Position numbers and translations under genes: made by a program. The notes beneath the pieces were generated by a model. The model was not told the origin of the DNA. It did not search any database and saw only the letters and a list, made by a program, of their open reading frames with translations. Positions 34,367-42,759 of a stretch of 64,000 nt of DNA are shown piece after piece; position 1 is the stretch's first letter, and each line of letters starts with the position of its first letter. Source of the stretch: Sphingopyxis sp. H073 (lineage in GTDB: Bacteria > Pseudomonadota > Alphaproteobacteria > Sphingomonadales > Sphingomonadaceae); the NCBI RefSeq assembly GCF_001468395.1, contig NZ_LNSG01000007.1:124001-188000 (forward strand). The letters run 5' to 3'.

Positions 34367-34540
34367 GCGCCACGGTTTAACGACCGCTAACTGAAACTCC
34401 TCTCCATTAGCTGCCTGACCGCTGTCGGCCAGTTGCTGCCATATTTGTTTGCGATGCGTTCAAAAATAACAACAATTTGAATGAGATATCCTGGCGACAT
34501 CGCGCTGACGCCGGAAGGTCGATGCTGGACTGCATTCACA

Positions 34541-34560
34541 AGGTGGACCGTAAGGTGGAC
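34541..34560. repeat. AGGTGGAC repeat, right copy
   Basis: AGGTGGAC-CGT-AAGGTGGAC lies about 60 bp from the 3' end of tRNA-Leu and mirrors the copy at 31693. The remaining sequence between the hydrolase remnant and the tRNA (34367-34616) contains no supportable gene. Confidence 0.4.
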
Positions 34561-34616
34561 TGCAAATTGCAAAAATCGACCTAAGACTTTGAAAATACGC
34601 CATATTCTGGCGATGA

Positions 34617-34703
34617 TGGTGCGGTCGAGAAGACTCGAACTTCCACGGCCTTTCGGCCACAACGACCTCAACGTTGCGCGTCTACCAGTTCCGCCACGAC
34701 CGC
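34617..34703 (-). tRNA. tRNA-Leu, anticodon GAG, CCA encoded
   Basis: Read on the reverse strand, GCGGTCG (5') pairs with CGACCGC (3'), followed by discriminator A and an encoded CCA. The anticodon stem CAACG/CGTTG encloses TTGAGGT, giving GAG (decodes CUC and CUU). A variable arm GTGGCCGAAAGGCC is present, as expected of a class II tRNA. tRNA-Leu genes are frequent integration sites, consistent with the decayed island next to it. Confidence 0.95.
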
Positions 34704-34860
34704 ACATCATGATGGTCCGGATCGCGTCCGGCACCAGGTAGGAGCGGGCGCCTAGCAAAGCTTTTCGGGCGATGCAAGCGAGCTGGGGCGCTTTTATTTT
34801 TTTGCAGGTGCGAAGCCAGAAGTCCGCGGCTTCGGCGGGTGTCACCAAATGGACTCCAAA

Positions 34861-34913
34861 GAGTCATCCAACTGTCATCGCTCTGGCGTCAGACCGTCAT
34901 CGAATCACCCTAG
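34861..34913 (+). promoter_or_regulatory. Pho box and promoter of the lipoprotein-TonB receptor unit
   Basis: Four heptamers recur every 11 bp: GAGTCAT (34861), CTGTCAT (34872), CTGGCGT (34883) and CCGTCAT (34894). This matches the PhoB consensus CTGTCAT-N4 in period and sequence. CCCTAG follows seven bases after the last heptamer, where a -10 element is expected. The lipoprotein start lies about 100 bp downstream. The other half of this intergenic region shows nothing further. Confidence 0.75.
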
Positions 34914-35009
34914 TGGCGGCGGCACCGGGGGCAAGGTGGTGCTCATCCTTCGTTCGCCGGTGGTTTATCACAGCGCCCAACGCGGCGCACACCGGGAACG
35001 GAGAATTTC

Positions 35010-36602
35010 ATGGCGGCTTTCGCACGCGTTCGTTTGATCATGCTCACCAGCGTGGCCTGTTCCACCCTTGCCGCGTGCGGCGCCGACGACATCGCGTCGC
35101 CGGGTGAAGGTGGCACGATCATTATCAACCCGACCCCGACCCCGCCGTCGGTGACTCCGGCTGCGGGCTGTCCGACGATCAGCGGTGGTTCGCTGACCGA
35201 CAGCGGCACGATCAACAATCCGTCGATCGGCAGCTTCCGCGTCTGCACCCTGCCGTCCGTCATCACCGGCAGCACCACGCTGCCCAAGATCGCCGGCTTG
35301 GTCTATCGCATCAACGGCCGCGTCGATGTCGGTTCGGACCAGGGGCCGACCGAAGAAACGTCCGATCCGGCCGACGTCGTGCTGACGATCGAACCGGGTG
35401 TCATCCTTTACGGCGAATCGGGTCCGTCGTGGCTGAACGTCAACCGCGGCAACCGCATCTCGGCCGTCGGCACGCCCACGCGCCCGATCATCTTCACCAG
35501 CCGTGACAATATCCAGGGCCTGAACACCGAGAATTCGTCGGGCCAGTGGGGCGGTGTGGTGCTGAGCGGCCGCTCGCAGATCACCGACTGCGCATCGGGC
35601 ACCGCGACGCCGGGCACCAACGCCTGCGAACGCCAGACCGAAGGCGCGGTCGACCCCGCGCTCTATGGCGGCGTGCTCAACAACGACAACAGCGGCCGGA
35701 TGAGCTATGTCCAGATCCGCTTCTCGGGCTATATCCTGTCGGGCAACAGCGAACTCCAGTCGCTGACGCTGCAGGCGATCGGTTCGGCGACGCAGATCGA
35801 CCATATCATGTCGTACAACAGCTCGGACGACGCGCTCGAAGTCTTCGGCGGGCACGCCCATGTGAAGCATTTGATCGGTATCGGCGCCGAGGACGATAAC
35901 CTCGACACCGACGTCGGCGCGAAGGCGAACTTCCAGTACGGCATCATCGTGCAGCGTCCGAACGTCGGCGACGCGATGATCGAGGCCGACACCGACAATG
36001 CGTTCGACGGCAACACGCCGCGCCAGAACACCCGCGTCGCGAACTTCGTCTTCTACCAGAATTCGCAGAACGCCTCGGCGGACCAGGCGTCGATGCTGCT
36101 GCGCGGCGGCACCGACTATGGCGTGTACAACTCTGTGCTGGTCAGCCCGAACAACCCCTGCCTGCGCATCAGCCGCACGCAGACTGCCTCGGGTACCCAG
36201 GACGCGGCGATCGACGAGTTCGGCGCCCCGATCTTCCGTTCGGTGCTGATGCAGTGTTCGTCGACGAAATATATCGACAGCGGCATCACCGCCGGTGCGA
36301 CGGCGGCCATCTTCGGCACGGGTACGAACGGCAACAATGACGCCTATACGCCGACGCTGACCAGCCTCTACATCAACGGCGCGACCGAAACGGCCGTGAC
36401 GCCGTTCAACGTCTCGACGCTCAACGGCCAGACGTTCAACTCGATCGAACTGACCCGCGCCGGCTTCTTCGACCAGACGACCTATATCGGCGCGGTCAAG
36501 GATGCGACCGACACGTGGTTCCAGGGTTGGACCTGCAACAGCGCCACCGCCAACTTCGGTACGGGCAACACCGGTCTGTGCACCTCGCTGCCGACCTTCT
36601 GA
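35010..36602 (+). CDS. Secreted beta-helix lipoprotein
   Basis: The 530-residue protein starts at ATG 35010 with CGGAGAA upstream. The lipobox LAAC puts the lipidated Cys at position 23, followed by GADD and a Pro/Thr linker. From about residue 115 the pattern VVLTIEPGVILYGESGPSWL, ISAVGTPTRPIIFTSRDN and SGQWGGVVLSGRSQITDC is that of right-handed parallel beta-helix proteins. No protease or phosphatase site is evident. With a Pho box in front, a TonB receptor behind and a type II secretion operon downstream, it is a good candidate for a surface-exposed, T2SS-exported lipoprotein in phosphate starvation. Confidence 0.75.
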   Translation: MAAFARVRLIMLTSVACSTLAACGADDIASPGEGGTIIINPTPTPPSVTPAAGCPTISGGSLTDSGTINNPSIGSFRVCTLPSVITGSTTLPKIAGLVYRINGRVDVGSDQGPTEETSDPADVVLTIEPGVILYGESGPSWLNVNRGNRISAVGTPTRPIIFTSRDNIQGLNTENSSGQWGGVVLSGRSQITDCASGTATPGTNACERQTEGAVDPALYGGVLNNDNSGRMSYVQIRFSGYILSGNSELQSLTLQAIGSATQIDHIMSYNSSDDALEVFGGHAHVKHLIGIGAEDDNLDTDVGAKANFQYGIIVQRPNVGDAMIEADTDNAFDGNTPRQNTRVANFVFYQNSQNASADQASMLLRGGTDYGVYNSVLVSPNNPCLRISRTQTASGTQDAAIDEFGAPIFRSVLMQCSSTKYIDSGITAGATAAIFGTGTNGNNDAYTPTLTSLYINGATETAVTPFNVSTLNGQTFNSIELTRAGFFDQTTYIGAVKDATDTWFQGWTCNSATANFGTGNTGLCTSLPTF

Positions 36603-36621
36603 GGCTTTTGGCTTCGACCGG

Positions 36622-36647
36622 GAGGGAGCGGCGCGCGCCGCTCCCTC
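36622..36647 (+). promoter_or_regulatory. Perfect 26-bp palindrome between lipoprotein and receptor genes
   Basis: The stem GAGGGAGCGGCGC pairs with its full complement directly after the lipoprotein stop. No T-run follows, so it is more likely a stabilising or attenuating hairpin that favours the lipoprotein over the receptor than a full terminator. Confidence 0.55.
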
Positions 36648-36691
36648 TCGCATATCTTCCAGATTTTTAAGGATCCCAAGGGGTGATCGCC

Positions 36692-39484
36692 ATGTCCAAG
36701 CCGCTCCCGCTCGCCAGCCTGTTGTTGATTTCCACGGCGCTCGTCGCGCCCGCCACGGCCATGGCGCAGTCCGAGCCGGGCACGGAAACCCCCGCGCCGC
36801 CCGCGGCCGACCCCGCCGCCGAAACGCCGGTCGATCCGGCCGACCCCGCCGCCGAAACGCCGGCCGACGTGGCCGCCGAAGAGGCCGCCCAAGACGAAAC
36901 CGACGTGTCGATCCCGGGGGCCGAGATCGTCGTCACCGGCCGCCGCAACGCCAATATCGAGCGCACCGCGCCGCAGGTCGTCTCGGTACTCGGCGCCGCC
37001 GATATCGCGCGGACGGGCGAGGGCAATATTGCCGGCGCGCTGGGGCGCGTCACCGGCCTCAGCGTCGTCGGCAACGGCTTCGTCTATGTCCGCGGCCTTG
37101 GCGACCGCTATTCGCTCGCGCTGCTCAACGGTTCGCCGTTGCCGAGCCCCGAGCCGCTGAAGCGCGTCGTGCCGCTCGATATCTTCCCGAGCGGCATCAT
37201 TGCCTCGTCGCTGGTGCAGAAAAGCTATTCGGCGAATTTCCCCGGCGAGTTCGGCGGCGGCGTGATCAACCTCACGACCAAGGCAGTCCCCCGCGATCCC
37301 TTCCTGACGATCGGTGGCAGCATCGGCGGCAATTCGGAAACCACCGGCCAGCTCGGCTACACCTATTACGGCACCGGCAGCGACTGGACCGGCTTCGGCG
37401 ATGGCGGCCGCAACCTGCCGTCGGCCTATCGCGCGTGGCGCGCCTCGGGCCTTCGCATCAACGATCCCAGCGTGAACCAGCAGGCGATCGCCGGCCAGTT
37501 CGTGACCGCGCGCAATGCGCTCGTCCAGACGAACAACGACATGCCCGTCAACTGGGGCGCGAACATCACCGGCGGCAAGTCGTGGACGATCGGCGGCACC
37601 GAGATCGGCCTGATCGCGACAGCGGGCTATACCAGCAAGTGGCGCACGCGCGACGTGACGCAGCAGACCGCGAACGCGCTCGACCTGTCGTCGCTCAACA
37701 CCAATATCAATCGCGTGATCACCGACAACCGCGTCGTCGTGAACGGCCTGCTGGGCCTCAGCGCCGAATTCGGCGAAAACAAGGTTCGCTGGACCAGCCT
37801 TTATATTCGCGACACGATCAAGCAAGCGCGTCTAGGCGCCGAGGATCGCCCGTTGACCGCCGACTCCAACCCTGGCGTCAGCTTCCAGTACCAGGACACC
37901 GCCTGGTATGCGCGCCAGTTGATCGACACCCAGTTCGTCGGCGAATTCCAGCCGTTCGACGACCTCGATATCGACGTCCGCGCGAGCTATGCCAATTCGC
38001 AGCGCGAAGCACCGTTCGAGCTGAGCTTCCTCTATAGCCGGTCGAACAGCGCGACCGATCCCTTTGGCCAGTTCTTCACCAACACGCTGAACACCGGCCA
38101 GCGTCCGGGCAGCGCATCGATCGCCTTTTCGGACCTCAACGAAAACCTCTATTCGGCGGGGATCGACTTCACCTACGAGATCGCGCCGGGCATCAAGGCG
38201 GTCTATGGCTATGCCTATAGCGACACGAACCGCGTCACCGAACGCCGCGACTTCCTGTTCCAGGGCAACAACGATATCCCGCTGGCCGTGTCGCTGCTGC
38301 GTCCCGACCTGCTGCTGTCGCAGGCGGTGATCTGTTTCCCGCCGCTCAATCCGCCGACCGACCCCAATTGCCCGGCCAACCCGAGCCCGACGGGGATCAG
38401 CCTGGTCGACAGCACGGGTTCGAACCCGACGTTCCGCGCGATCCTGCGCAACCATGCGGCCTATTTCCAGATTCAGGCCGACCTTCTCGACGGGCTGAAC
38501 GTCAACATCGGCGCGCGCTACGAAACCGCGGTCGAGCGCGTGAGCGCGGTGCAGGTCTATACCGTCAACCCGACGCTGCCGCCCGACACCAACCTCAATC
38601 GCAATTACCTGCTTCCCGCCGCGACGATCACCTACGAAATCCAGCCGCAGATGCAGGTTCGCCTCAGCGCCTCGAAGACGATCGCGCGGCCGCAGTTCCG
38701 CGAACTTGTGTTCCAGTCCTATTATGACCCGGACACCAACCGGAGCTTCCAGGGCAACCCGCAGCTTGTCGACAGCCAGCTCTACAATGCCGAAGGCCGC
38801 CTCGAATGGTATTTCGCGCCCGAACAGCGCGTGTCGATCGGCGGCTTTTGGAAGAAGATCAAGAATCCGATCGAAACCTATGCCAGCTTCGACGGCAACA
38901 GCGTGACGACGCGCTTTGCCAACGCGCCCGAAGCGACGCTCTATGGCGCCGAGTTCGAAGTGCAGAAACATTTCGATCTCAGCGGCTGGGGCGACGGCTT
39001 TTTCGCGACGCGCCGCGGTGTGTTCATCGGCAACTATACCTGGTCGAATTCGAAGCTGAAGGTCGGCGCCGACGATCCGGTCAAGGCCTTCCCCTTCACC
39101 GGCGCAACCCTGGCCAGCCAGTTCTTCCGCGACGGGGCGCCGCTGACCGGCCAGTCGGACCATCTGGTGAACGTCGAATTCGGCCTCGAGGATACCGAAA
39201 AGCTGTCGCAGCAGACGATCCTGATCTCCTACGCGTCGGACCGCATCACGCGGCGTGGCCCGTCGGGTCAGCCCGATATCTTCGAAAAGCCCGGCATCCA
39301 GGTCGATTTCGTCGCGCGGCAGGGCTTCCCGCTGTTCGGCAAGGAGCTGGAGATCAAGTTCGAGGCGCGCAATATTTTCGGAACCAAGTACAAGGAACTG
39401 CAGCAGAATGGTGACAACACCATCTACTACAACCTGTACAAGACCGGCACGACCTTCTCGCTTGGCGGGTCGCTGAAATTCTGA
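36692..39484 (+). CDS. TonB-dependent outer-membrane receptor, phosphate-module partner
   Basis: The 930-residue receptor starts at ATG 36692 with AAGGGG eight bases upstream. A signal peptide (LLLISTALVAPATAMAQ) is followed by a Pro/Ala/Glu-rich linker of about 70 residues, then IVVTGRRNANIERTAPQVVS and the plug with FVYVRGLGDRYSLALLNGSP, a subclass motif differing from that of the receptor at 8572. The beta-barrel ends in SLKF. It lies 90 bp after the lipoprotein gene under the same Pho-box promoter. It may import a phosphorus-containing compound captured or processed by the lipoprotein. Confidence 0.9.
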   Translation: MSKPLPLASLLLISTALVAPATAMAQSEPGTETPAPPAADPAAETPVDPADPAAETPADVAAEEAAQDETDVSIPGAEIVVTGRRNANIERTAPQVVSVLGAADIARTGEGNIAGALGRVTGLSVVGNGFVYVRGLGDRYSLALLNGSPLPSPEPLKRVVPLDIFPSGIIASSLVQKSYSANFPGEFGGGVINLTTKAVPRDPFLTIGGSIGGNSETTGQLGYTYYGTGSDWTGFGDGGRNLPSAYRAWRASGLRINDPSVNQQAIAGQFVTARNALVQTNNDMPVNWGANITGGKSWTIGGTEIGLIATAGYTSKWRTRDVTQQTANALDLSSLNTNINRVITDNRVVVNGLLGLSAEFGENKVRWTSLYIRDTIKQARLGAEDRPLTADSNPGVSFQYQDTAWYARQLIDTQFVGEFQPFDDLDIDVRASYANSQREAPFELSFLYSRSNSATDPFGQFFTNTLNTGQRPGSASIAFSDLNENLYSAGIDFTYEIAPGIKAVYGYAYSDTNRVTERRDFLFQGNNDIPLAVSLLRPDLLLSQAVICFPPLNPPTDPNCPANPSPTGISLVDSTGSNPTFRAILRNHAAYFQIQADLLDGLNVNIGARYETAVERVSAVQVYTVNPTLPPDTNLNRNYLLPAATITYEIQPQMQVRLSASKTIARPQFRELVFQSYYDPDTNRSFQGNPQLVDSQLYNAEGRLEWYFAPEQRVSIGGFWKKIKNPIETYASFDGNSVTTRFANAPEATLYGAEFEVQKHFDLSGWGDGFFATRRGVFIGNYTWSNSKLKVGADDPVKAFPFTGATLASQFFRDGAPLTGQSDHLVNVEFGLEDTEKLSQQTILISYASDRITRRGPSGQPDIFEKPGIQVDFVARQGFPLFGKELEIKFEARNIFGTKYKELQQNGDNTIYYNLYKTGTTFSLGGSLKF

Positions 39485-39498
39485 AGAAATCCCCGTGC

Positions 39499-39526
39499 GT
39501 GATCCCGGCTGTGGCCGGGGTCACGC
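39499..39526. repeat. Hairpin after the TonB receptor gene
   Basis: CGTGATCCCGGC and GCCGGGGTCACG pair around TGTG. The sequence is related to the family A dispersed repeats. No T-tract follows; it may act as a 3' stabilising stem. Confidence 0.5.
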
Positions 39527-39559
39527 CCGAGGCAAGCCGTGCAGGGCGGACTCGCCCGG

Positions 39560-39612
39560 CTGACAAAAAACTGTAATCTTCCTGTCAACTGATTGTCACC
39601 GATCGTCCCTAG
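39560..39612 (+). promoter_or_regulatory. Pho box and promoter of the type II secretion operon
   Basis: Four heptamers recur every 11 bp: CTGACAA (39560), CTGTAAT (39571), CTGTCAA (39582) and TTGTCAC (39593). CCCTAG follows seven bases after the last one, the same spacing and element as at 34861-34913. gspC starts about 47 bp downstream. This is the clearest regulatory array in the window and predicts PhoB control of secretion. Confidence 0.82.
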
Positions 39613-39658
39613 GCGATTCGCGAGACCGTTTTTCAGTCTGGGGGACAGGGACAAGTTC

Positions 39659-40540
39659 ATGGCAACGCTGATGTCCGGATCGGCCGTTCGGTTGCCGCGC
39701 GTGCTGCCCGCCTGGCTCCGCGCCGGCAAGCGGTCGCCGCGCGCGATCCTCCCGCTGCTCGTCATCGGACTGCTCGGCGCGCTGCTCGTCTGGCAGAGCG
39801 TCCGATTGCTGTGGACGCTCGTCGTGCCGCTGTCGCCGCTCGGCGCATGGCAGCCGCAGACCGCGGTGATCGCATCGCCCGCCGAACGCCGCGCGCTCTT
39901 CGCCGGCTTCGATCCTTTCTTCCGTAACGCCGTGCAGGGGCCCGCGAGCGCCACCGTCACCTCGGCAGGGCTGACCCTGTTCGGGGTCAACATCAACGAG
40001 GCTACCGGCGGCGGTTCGGCGATCATCGCGGGCGAGGACGGAATCCAGACCAGCTATGCCGTCGGCGACGAGATCGCGCCGGGGCTGAAGCTTGTCGGCG
40101 TCGCCTTCGACCATGTGCTGCTCGACCGCGGCGGGGCGCGCGAAAGCCTGTTCCTCGACCAGAGCGCCGCGGCGCCGGTCGCAACCCCGGGCGCGGCGCT
40201 TCCGGCGCCGACGCCCGAGCCCGGGTCGGCGGGCGCGAACGGCGTCTCGCCGAGCGGCGAGATTTCGCCCGACGCCCTGAAGGCGGGGGTTGCCTTCGCG
40301 CCGCGGGCCGAGAATGGCAAGGTCACCGGCCTGCTCGTCCAGCCGCAGGGCGACGGCGCCGTCTTCCGCGCCGCTGGCCTGCGCCCCGGCGACGTCATCC
40401 GCTCGGTCGGCGGCCGCCCGATCGGTTCGGCCAGCGACGCCGCCTCGCTCGCGAACCAGCTTTCGCCCGGCGCGCGGATCTCGGTCGAGGTCGAACGCGG
40501 CGCCAGCGTCGTCCCCATCGCTCTCATCCTCTCGAAATAA
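39659..40540 (+). CDS. gspC: Type II secretion protein GspC
   Basis: The 293-residue protein starts at ATG 39659. One membrane helix (ILPLLVIGLLGALLVWQSVR) is followed by the periplasmic homology region (TLFGVNINEATGGGSAIIAG and YAVGDEIAPGLKLVGVAFDH). A C-terminal PDZ domain (VFRAAGLRPGDVIRSVGGRP) comes last. GspC connects the inner-membrane platform with the GspD secretin and helps recruit substrates. It opens an unbroken run of overlapping gsp genes. Confidence 0.93.
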   Translation: MATLMSGSAVRLPRVLPAWLRAGKRSPRAILPLLVIGLLGALLVWQSVRLLWTLVVPLSPLGAWQPQTAVIASPAERRALFAGFDPFFRNAVQGPASATVTSAGLTLFGVNINEATGGGSAIIAGEDGIQTSYAVGDEIAPGLKLVGVAFDHVLLDRGGARESLFLDQSAAAPVATPGAALPAPTPEPGSAGANGVSPSGEISPDALKAGVAFAPRAENGKVTGLLVQPQGDGAVFRAAGLRPGDVIRSVGGRPIGSASDAASLANQLSPGARISVEVERGASVVPIALILSK

Positions 40541-40548
40541 CGGATATC

Positions 40549-42759
40549 ATGCGCCTCAAACTGTCACTGATGCTTGCCGCCGCGCTCGTTTCCGCTGCGC
40601 CAGCCCCCGCGTTCGCGCAATATACGCTGAACGTGCGCGACGCCGATATCCGCGCCTTCATCCAGGACGCGGCGCGGATCACCGGGCGCACGTTCGTGAT
40701 CGACGGCCGCGTCAACGGCAAGGTCTCGGTCGTCACCGACCGGCCGCTGTCGCGCAGCGAATATTTCGAGATTTTCCTTGCCACCTTGCGCTCGAACGGG
40801 CTTGTCGCGGTGCCGGGTCCGAACGGCAGCTACCGTGTCCAGCCGATCGACGGCGCCGCAGCGCAGCCGGGCCGCATCGGCAGCAGCGGCGCGGCGCAGA
40901 ACCAGTTCGTGACCGAGATCATCCGCCTGAAGCATATCGACGCCGTCGCGGCGGTCGAAACGCTGCGCCCGCTCGTCAGCCCGCAAGGGTCGCTCACCGC
41001 GAACCGCAACGCGAACAGTCTCGTGGTGGCGGACTTCGCGGACAATATCCGCCGCATTCGCGCGCTCGCGGCGAGCATCGACCGCGACAGCTCGACCAGC
41101 CAGATCGTGACGCTGAAAAACGCCGGCGCGCGCGAGATCGCCGCCGCGCTCACCGCGCTCGTCCCCGCGGCGGGCGAGGGGGCGAAGGCGCCGATCGCGA
41201 TCGTGCCGGTCGACAGCAGCAACGCGATCGCGCTGCGCGGCGACCAGGCGCTCGTCGCGCGTTTCGTCTCGATGGCGCACGACCTCGACGCGAAGGCGGC
41301 GGGCGGCACCGAGCTGCGCGTCTATTGGCTCGAACATGCCAATGCCGAGACCTTGCTGCCGACGTTGCAACAGCTCGTGGGGGGCGGCAGCGACCCCGCG
41401 CAGAAGGCCGGCTTGCCCCCGGCATCCTCCTCCTCGTCGACGACCACGGGCGGCAGCACGCCGGCGCCTGTGGCTGCCACCACCAGCACCCCGACCTCGG
41501 TCAGCGGCTCGGGCGGCAGCATCGCGACGCGCGGCCCTGCGATCGTCACGCGCTATGAGGGCGCCAACGCGATCATCGTCGCGGCGAACAGCGAGGTGCA
41601 GCGGATGCTCGGCGAGCTGATCCGCCAGCTCGACAGCCGCCGCGAGCAGGTTCTCGTCGAGGCGATCGTCGTCGAGATCGGCGACGACGCCGCGAAGCGC
41701 CTCGGCGTCCAGTTCCTGCTCGGCGGCAAGAATATCCCGTTCGTCGCGACGAACTACAGCAATGCGCAGCCGAATATCTTCACGCTTGGCGGCGCTTACG
41801 CTGCGACCAAGCTCACCGAGGACAAGACGACGGTCGACGGCACCACGGTCGTCACGCAGACGTCGAGCGCGCTCGGCAGCAGCCTGCAGGAAGCTGCTGC
41901 AGCTTCCTTGCTTTCGGCGACCGGCGGCTTCGCGGGGTTCGCGGGCGATATCGGCAAGAACACGATCTTCGGCGCGATCATCAACGCAGTGAAGTCCGAC
42001 ACGACTTCGAACCTGCTTGCAACGCCGCATATCGTCACGCTCGACAATCAGGCCGCGAAATTCCTCGTTGGGCAGGAAGTGCCGATCACGACGGGCGAAG
42101 CGCTCAGCGACAATTTCGACAACGCCTTCCGCACCGTCCAGCGCGAAGAGGTCGGCATCAAGCTGGAGGTCACGCCGCAAGTCAATGGCGCCGGCGAGGT
42201 CAAGCTCTTCCTCCGTCAGGAAGTGTCGAGCGTGGCGGGACCGGTCTCGTCGCGCAACAGCGACCTGATCCTCAACAAGCGCTCGTTCGAAACCGTGCTG
42301 ACCGTCGACGACGGCGAGATCCTGGCGATCGGTGGCCTGCTCAACGACGACGAGCGCAAGACGATCGAGCGCATCCCGCTTTTGAGCGACATCCCGCTGC
42401 TCGGCGAACTGTTCAAATCGCGCAGCCGGAGCCGGTCGAAGACGAACCTGATGGTGTTCATCCGTCCGACGGTGCTGCGCAATCGCGAGGATAATGCCGC
42501 GCTGACCGCGCGCCGCTATGGCTATATCCGCGACTTCCAGCTCCAGCGGAATCCGGGCGAGGAGCCCGCGATCGATACGCTGGTGCGCGATTATCTGGGC
42601 ACGGTGCCGCCGGTTCCGAGCGCGGCGACCCCGACCGACGTCACGGTCGGTCCCGTCAACCTGCAGGAACTGCGCGGTCCCGACGGCAAGGTGATCAGCA
42701 CCGGCGTGCCGCCCTCGATTTCGCAGGCGCCCGCCCCTCCCGCCGGAGACTATCCGTGA
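40549..42759 (+). CDS. gspD: Type II secretin GspD
   Basis: The 736-residue protein has a signal peptide (LMLAAALVSAAPAPAFAQ), the N0 domain (YTLNVRDADIRAFIQDAARI), N1-N3 domains and the secretin core with QEVPITTGEALSDNFDNAF and VGIKLEVTPQVNGAGEVKLF. A Ser/Thr/Gly-rich insert (about 290-325) interrupts the N3 domain, as is usual. It forms the outer-membrane channel. The C-terminal tail is Pro-rich, and no pilotin gene (gspS) is nearby, so assembly may be pilotin-independent or use another lipoprotein. Confidence 0.96.
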   Translation: MRLKLSLMLAAALVSAAPAPAFAQYTLNVRDADIRAFIQDAARITGRTFVIDGRVNGKVSVVTDRPLSRSEYFEIFLATLRSNGLVAVPGPNGSYRVQPIDGAAAQPGRIGSSGAAQNQFVTEIIRLKHIDAVAAVETLRPLVSPQGSLTANRNANSLVVADFADNIRRIRALAASIDRDSSTSQIVTLKNAGAREIAAALTALVPAAGEGAKAPIAIVPVDSSNAIALRGDQALVARFVSMAHDLDAKAAGGTELRVYWLEHANAETLLPTLQQLVGGGSDPAQKAGLPPASSSSSTTTGGSTPAPVAATTSTPTSVSGSGGSIATRGPAIVTRYEGANAIIVAANSEVQRMLGELIRQLDSRREQVLVEAIVVEIGDDAAKRLGVQFLLGGKNIPFVATNYSNAQPNIFTLGGAYAATKLTEDKTTVDGTTVVTQTSSALGSSLQEAAAASLLSATGGFAGFAGDIGKNTIFGAIINAVKSDTTSNLLATPHIVTLDNQAAKFLVGQEVPITTGEALSDNFDNAFRTVQREEVGIKLEVTPQVNGAGEVKLFLRQEVSSVAGPVSSRNSDLILNKRSFETVLTVDDGEILAIGGLLNDDERKTIERIPLLSDIPLLGELFKSRSRSRSKTNLMVFIRPTVLRNREDNAALTARRYGYIRDFQLQRNPGEEPAIDTLVRDYLGTVPPVPSAATPTDVTVGPVNLQELRGPDGKVISTGVPPSISQAPAPPAGDYP

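Noticed and set aside
34387-34848. A minus-strand frame ending IANKYGSNWPTAVRQLMERS across tRNA-Leu
   Set aside because: It reads through the tRNA gene in its 5' half. The last 38 or so codons look protein-like but have no start or family.
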